DNA of 64,000 bases from Steroidobacteraceae bacterium. GTDB taxonomy: Bacteria; Pseudomonadota; Gammaproteobacteria; Steroidobacterales; Steroidobacteraceae. Of the stretch, positions 60,420 to 64,000 are shown in pieces (the stretch's first letter is position 1; each line of letters opens with the position of its first letter). The stretch spans positions 1 through 64,000 of the forward strand of contig JABAQN010000056.1 of NCBI GenBank assembly GCA_019187495.1. The letters are read 5' to 3'. The notes beneath the pieces were generated by a model, which saw nothing but the letters and a program-made list of their open reading frames with translations, had not been told where the DNA came from and made no database searches. A program made the position numbers and the translations under genes.

Positions 60420-61006
60420 CCGCTCCACGTGCGCACCCGGCCGGTGTCCAGGTGCACGAAATCCGACTTCGCGTAATAGCCCACGCCACCGGCGCCCATG
60501 TCGAGGGCGAGGTCGCGCAGCCGCGCGCAATCGACACCGGGAAGACGCACGTCGATCGCGCGGCCTTCCATGTGCAGGCTGCGCCTCGCCACGCCGCTGC
60601 TGGCCGCCCTGAGGCGCGCGTTGGTCGCCGGCGAGCGGTAGCCGGAGATGATCTCGTAGCGGGGCGCACACCCGGCGCAACTTGCGAGCGCATGCAGCTG
60701 GTCGAAGAGGCGCGGATCGATGGGTGACACATCGCCGGTGCGGTGGTCGCGCAGCAGGCGATACAGGCGCTCGAGCGCGTCCGGAACGTACCGGCCGGCC
60801 GAGAAGTAGCGCACGCTCAGCCGTTCACCCGTGTGCGTGCTGACGAGACTGAGCGTACGCGGCGCGGCCAGGCCTTCCCGCAGCCCGTCGCCAGCGCGGG
60901 CCAGCGTATCCCTCAGTCCGAGCGACAGGGCGGCCGGCCCCACGGCGAGCCACCGCAGCAGGCGGCGGCGGCGGAGATCGACTTCAGGCGCAAGAGCCGG
61001 GGACAT
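60416..61006 (-). CDS. YcbK/MepK-like murein endopeptidase (DUF882, M15 fold)
   Basis: A 196-residue exported enzyme. A basic N-terminus and hydrophobic stretch (RRRLLRWLAVGPAALSLGL) give a signal with twin arginines. The M15-type zinc site is visible: H and D in SLHMEGRAIDVR and the third ligand in FVHLDTG; SGYRSPATNARLR is the conserved turn. Relatives (MepK/YcbK) cleave the 3-3 crosslinks that L,D-transpeptidases make. It converges on and overlaps by four bases the YcbB-like gene, an informative pairing since ycbB and ycbK are neighbours in Escherichia coli. Confidence 0.88.
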   Translation of the reverse strand: MSPALAPEVDLRRRRLLRWLAVGPAALSLGLRDTLARAGDGLREGLAAPRTLSLVSTHTGERLSVRYFSAGRYVPDALERLYRLLRDHRTGDVSPIDPRLFDQLHALASCAGCAPRYEIISGYRSPATNARLRAASSGVARRSLHMEGRAIDVRLPGVDCARLRDLALDMGAGGVGYYAKSDFVHLDTGRVRTWSG

Positions 61007-61147
61007 GAGGGAGAAGTCTGTGGCAGCCGGGTGGGCCTGGCAAGGATCGATTTCACAGCGTGCCGCGGCAAGTGGCAGCCGCGTTCCGGATGCGGGAGCG
61101 GACTGGCATCATGCTCCTTGGTGAGCCTTCGACGTGCGGGGTGTTGC

Positions 61148-61603
61148 ATGCGCAAGTACGAGACCGGCCGGTTGTTCTTCATCGTACTCGGCCTCGGGCT
61201 GTGGCTGCTGTGCCTCTGGCTGCTCGCCGGGGATGACGGCGGCCGGGAGCGCGAGATCTTCGGCTGGTCGGTCGGCTTCATGGCGCTGATGGCCACCACG
61301 CACGCGCTGCTGTTTGCGAAGTACGGGCAGCGAAAGGCGCTCGAAGCCGACTGGTTGCGCAGAAATGGCAGGCCGCTGCAGGCCGAGGTGGTCAAGATCA
61401 GCCGCAGCGGGCATCACAGCGAATGGCGGATCAAGGCGCGCTGCGTGGATGAGCGCGGCAATGTGACCAGGTACAAGAGCCACTTGCTGAACGGCAACCC
61501 GGGGAAGAAATTCCGGATCGGCGACCCGATCACGGTGTACGTCGATCCCGCCGACCCGAAGCGTTACTGGATGGACAGCGGGATCGAAGCGGAGAATCTT
61601 TGA
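61148..61603 (+). CDS. Membrane protein with DUF3592-like domain
   Basis: A 151-residue protein. Two transmembrane helices lie in the N-terminal half (FFIVLGLGLWLLCLWLLAG and FGWSVGFMALMATTHALLFA). The rest is a small beta domain typical of DUF3592: GRPLQAEVVKISRSGHHSEW, then GNPGKKFRIGDPITVYVDPA and DPKRYWMDSG. The function of the domain is unknown. GGGGTG precedes the ATG. It does not appear to share an operon with the divergent YcbK-like gene. Confidence 0.82.
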   Translation: MRKYETGRLFFIVLGLGLWLLCLWLLAGDDGGREREIFGWSVGFMALMATTHALLFAKYGQRKALEADWLRRNGRPLQAEVVKISRSGHHSEWRIKARCVDERGNVTRYKSHLLNGNPGKKFRIGDPITVYVDPADPKRYWMDSGIEAENL

Positions 61604-61754
61604 GCCGGGCACCTTGGCCGCGGCGCGTGAGCGAGCGCATGAGCTCGGTCCAGAGATGCACCGACGAAGCGCGCGAAGGTGAGGCGCAGGCCGAACGGTT
61701 CGTCGAGCCGCAACTGCGCAAGTCGCCCTGGCCCGAGAACCGTATCCTGCGGCG

Positions 61755-63299
61755 TCAGGCGCGCACGGGACCTGCGACGCCGTCCTCGACCACGAAAGTT
61801 GCGAGGGTCTTGCGTGCGGTGTCACGCGTATCGGTACGCTCCATCGCGACGAGGTCGGTCTCGAGGCGCTTCGGCGTGAGGGCAAGGCGCAGGTAACCGC
61901 GTGAAGCGCTGGTGCCGAAAAGGAGATTCGGGTTCTCGCGCCTGAAACCCTCGATGCGCTCTTCGGGCATGCCCTGCGAGGAGATCGAGGTGGTGACGAA
62001 TTCCGAGGCGAGCATCCGGGTCGAGAGGTCGTCGGAGGTCGCATTGATGCCGCCGACGAGGAAGCTGTGGATGTCGCCGCTCAGGATCACCGGATTCGTC
62101 GTCTCGCGACGCGTGAAGGTGTCGAGCAGCCGCTGGCGCGCGGCCGGATAACCATTCCACGCATCGGGCCAGTAGCGCCGCCCCGGCCCGGGCTGCTCGT
62201 CGATGTGGCTCATCACGACGCCCTGCGCGACGAAACTCCATCGGGTGCGGTTCGTCGCGAGCTGGGTGTCGAACCAGCGCTCCTGGCGTTCGCCGAGCAT
62301 CGTTTCCCCGTCCGAGCCCCGAGTCCGGCAATCCGCCAGCACCTTGTACCGCTCGGGCGGCGGGGGACAGCGCCACACCGAACGGTACTGGCGGGTATCG
62401 AGCAGGATCAGGTTCGCGAGGTCGCCGAAACGCACGCCCGTGTGCAGTCGCAGGCCCGCGCCGAAAGGCATGGCCCGGCGCGGCAGCGGCTGGTGTTCGT
62501 AATACGCCCGATAGGCTGCGGCACGCCGTTCGTGGAACCAGGCGGGGTCGTCCCCGTTGATCGAGTGATCACCCGCGTGGTCGTTCTCGACTTCGTGGTC
62601 GTCCCAGGTGACGAACCACGGGTAGGCCGCGTGGGCCGCACGCAGGTCGGGGTCCTGCTTGTAGAGCGCGTACTGCGCGCGGTAGTCGTCGAGCGTGTAC
62701 ACCTCGCGCTGCGGGTGCTGGCGCACGAAGGGCGCGACGCCCCAGCTTTCTTCGTAGATGTAGTCGCCGACGTGCACGATGAAATCGAGGTCGTCGTCGA
62801 GCATGTGGCGGTAGGCGCCGTAGTAGCCGTGCTCGTACTGCTGGCAGGACGCGACCGCGAAACGCAGGCGATCGAGGGCGGCGCCCGCGGCGGGCGCCGT
62901 GCGCGTGCGGCCGATGGGGCTCTGCACGCCGCCGGCGGTGAAGCGATACCAGTAGGTGCGGCCCGGATCGAGGCGGATGATCTCGACGTGGATGGAGTAG
63001 GCCCAGTCGGGTGTCGCGTAGGCCGTGCCCGAGCGCACGACCTTCTGCAGCCGCTCGTCCTCGGCGAGCACCCAGTCGACGGGGATGAACGGCGCGGTCA
63101 GCCCCCCGAGCGGGGCGAGCGGCTCGGGCGCGAGGCGCGTCCAGAGCACCACCCGGTCCGCCGTCGGTTCGCCCGAGGCGATGCCCAGCGTGAACGGGTC
63201 GTCGCGGAATTTCGTCGGCGCGGCGCCTGCCGCGCGCGTGCGTGTCGTGGCGAGAAGGCCCGTCGCAAGGGCGGTGCGGATGAGCTGGCGGCGGTTCAT
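61755..63299 (-). CDS. PhoD-family alkaline phosphatase/phosphodiesterase, exported
   Basis: A 514-residue secreted enzyme. The N-terminus RRQLIRTALATGLLATTRTR looks like a twin-arginine (Tat) signal, typical of PhoD. LGIASGEPTADRVVLWTRLA is the family entry, and the metal site is spread over VASCQQYEHGYY, IVHVGDYIYEE, TWDDHEVENDHAGDHS and ILSGDIHSFL. PhoD enzymes are calcium/iron-dependent and release phosphate from mono- and diesters, often under phosphate starvation. I prefer the ATG at 63299 over a GTG at 63305 because GGGGAG is then nine bases upstream. No Pho box is apparent in the 242-bp gap upstream. Confidence 0.92.
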   Translation of the reverse strand: MNRRQLIRTALATGLLATTRTRAAGAAPTKFRDDPFTLGIASGEPTADRVVLWTRLAPEPLAPLGGLTAPFIPVDWVLAEDERLQKVVRSGTAYATPDWAYSIHVEIIRLDPGRTYWYRFTAGGVQSPIGRTRTAPAAGAALDRLRFAVASCQQYEHGYYGAYRHMLDDDLDFIVHVGDYIYEESWGVAPFVRQHPQREVYTLDDYRAQYALYKQDPDLRAAHAAYPWFVTWDDHEVENDHAGDHSINGDDPAWFHERRAAAYRAYYEHQPLPRRAMPFGAGLRLHTGVRFGDLANLILLDTRQYRSVWRCPPPPERYKVLADCRTRGSDGETMLGERQERWFDTQLATNRTRWSFVAQGVVMSHIDEQPGPGRRYWPDAWNGYPAARQRLLDTFTRRETTNPVILSGDIHSFLVGGINATSDDLSTRMLASEFVTTSISSQGMPEERIEGFRRENPNLLFGTSASRGYLRLALTPKRLETDLVAMERTDTRDTARKTLATFVVEDGVAGPVRA

Positions 63300-63541
63300 C
63301 GTCACAGTCTCCCCTCTTTCCGTGAACCCGTTATTGCATCGTAGCGCGCGCGGGCGGCTGGTGAGCGACCTCCTCTGCAGATCCTTTCACTTACCGAAAA
63401 GACCGATCTGCCTGAACTGCCCGAGCCACCCCTGATTTCGGCAATGACGACTGGTCATACGGTGTCGAGGGAAAGTATCGCTCTTGCACCACTTCGCGGG
63501 ACGCCAGCATGTCGCACGACGCGCAGGCTTGAACGGCGTGC

Positions 63542-64000
63542 TCAAAAGCAGTGGCGCTCGCCCTCGGGGAACAACGCACCCCGCTCGAGCAGGTGCAGGT
63601 TGACGCGCGGGCGGAAATCATCCGGATCGAGCGCGGCAGCACGCTCGAACATCCGCCGCGCCTCCGTGTCGCGGCACGCGAGCGCGTAGGCGTGGCCGAG
63701 GTTGTTGAGGACGCGCGCCTTGCGGGGCGAGAGCGCCGCTGTCGCTTCCCAGAAGGCAATCTCCGTTCGATAGGCCGCATTGCGCGCCCACGTGGCCTGC
63801 GCGAGTGCGCCCGACATTATCAATGCCGTCACCGCAGCGAGCACCGTCACCGCACCATGCGGCAGATGCAGGCGTCGCAGCAGTTGCCAGCCGCAGATGA
63901 CAAGGAGCCATGCCGGGCCGACCAGTGCCAGGTAGAGTTGCCGATCGTTGGCCGGATCCTCGCGCGGCAGCAACGAGTGCGTCGGCAGCAGCCAGATGAA
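63542..64000 (-). CDS. Membrane TPR protein, C-terminal part (cut by the window edge)
   Basis: Only the last 152 residues are in the window; the frame is open to base 64000. LLPREDPANDRQLYLALVGP followed by two hydrophobic helices and TPR-like segments (ARVLNNLGHAYALACRDTEA and ARRMFERAAALDPDDFRPRV) resembles the TMTC-type membrane proteins, in which a GT-C glycosyltransferase-like membrane part precedes TPR repeats. The function is unknown. The stop is at 63542. Confidence 0.72.
   Translation of the reverse strand, partial: FIWLLPTHSLLPREDPANDRQLYLALVGPAWLLVICGWQLLRRLHLPHGAVTVLAAVTALIMSGALAQATWARNAAYRTEIAFWEATAALSPRKARVLNNLGHAYALACRDTEARRMFERAAALDPDDFRPRVNLHLLERGALFPEGERHCF

Noticed and set aside
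1-64000. tRNA, rRNA, CRISPR array, insertion sequence or phage genes
   Set aside because: No cloverleaf-like tRNA, spaced short repeats, transposase or integrase motif was seen when reading both strands.

Overview
This 64 kb window is GC-rich, densely coding bacterial chromosome. It contains no rRNA, tRNA, CRISPR array, insertion sequence or phage module that I can recognise. The gene content points to a Gram-negative, probably aerobic gammaproteobacterium: a TonB-dependent receptor, an LpxR-like outer-membrane protein, several signal-peptide amidohydrolases, a PEP-CTERM protein, a two-component Rieske oxygenase, a propionyl-CoA-type carboxylase and a YcbB/YcbK-like peptidoglycan pair. A Steroidobacterales/Nevskiales-like lineage would fit, but that placement is inference; no marker gene settles it.

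Layout. 0-10.6 kb: ClC channel and LpxR-like protein, WrbA with a divergent LysR, acyl-CoA carboxylase beta/alpha, CsgG-like protein divergent from MurB. 10.6-17.7 kb: Rieske oxygenase subunits facing a TetR gene across a clear palindromic operator, then a TPR protein with an Fsr-type MFS exporter, and a PadR-PspC operon. 17.9-20.5 kb: a tight operon of an E1-like ThiF/MoeB protein, an Asp-box propeller and a ubiquitin-like MoaD/ThiS protein ending in Gly-Gly. 20.5-29.3 kb: a lipoprotein gene cut by an in-frame amber codon, then a long + strand run of amino-acid permease, PaiB-like flavoprotein and three overlapping amidohydrolases, the second of which has lost its metal ligands. 29.3-38.3 kb: TonB receptor, P5C dehydrogenase, GMC oxidoreductase, PepSY membrane protein and esterase on the minus strand, facing an AraC regulator and a small secreted protein.

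38.3-46.4 kb is the most rearranged part. It holds an AbiEii-like toxin-antitoxin pair with a perfect 16-bp palindrome, a remnant that duplicates the junction of two genes lying 4.2 kb away, a PEP-CTERM protein, an AraC-controlled oxidoreductase operon and a truncated, frameshifted aquaporin. 46.4-56.1 kb carries a winged-helix/TPR membrane regulator, oxidoreductase, glutamine amidotransferase, M48 protease, CocE-type hydrolase, a CHRD-like protein, a decayed GNAT gene and a prolidase-like amidohydrolase. 56.1-64 kb holds a lipoprotein built from four repeats with an exact 492-nt period, a DksA-type zinc-finger protein, a convergent L,D-transpeptidase/YcbK pair, a PhoD-type phosphatase and the end of a membrane TPR protein cut by the window edge.

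The repeated themes are peptide and amino-acid scavenging (permease, several Xaa-Pro-type amidohydrolases, CocE hydrolase, P5C dehydrogenase), envelope maintenance, and local one-gene regulators. The best candidates for undescribed biology are the E1/propeller/ubiquitin-like operon and the amber-interrupted lipoprotein. Many starts were moved inward from the longest open frame because a Shine-Dalgarno sequence, a stop-start overlap or the family N-terminus supports the shorter form.
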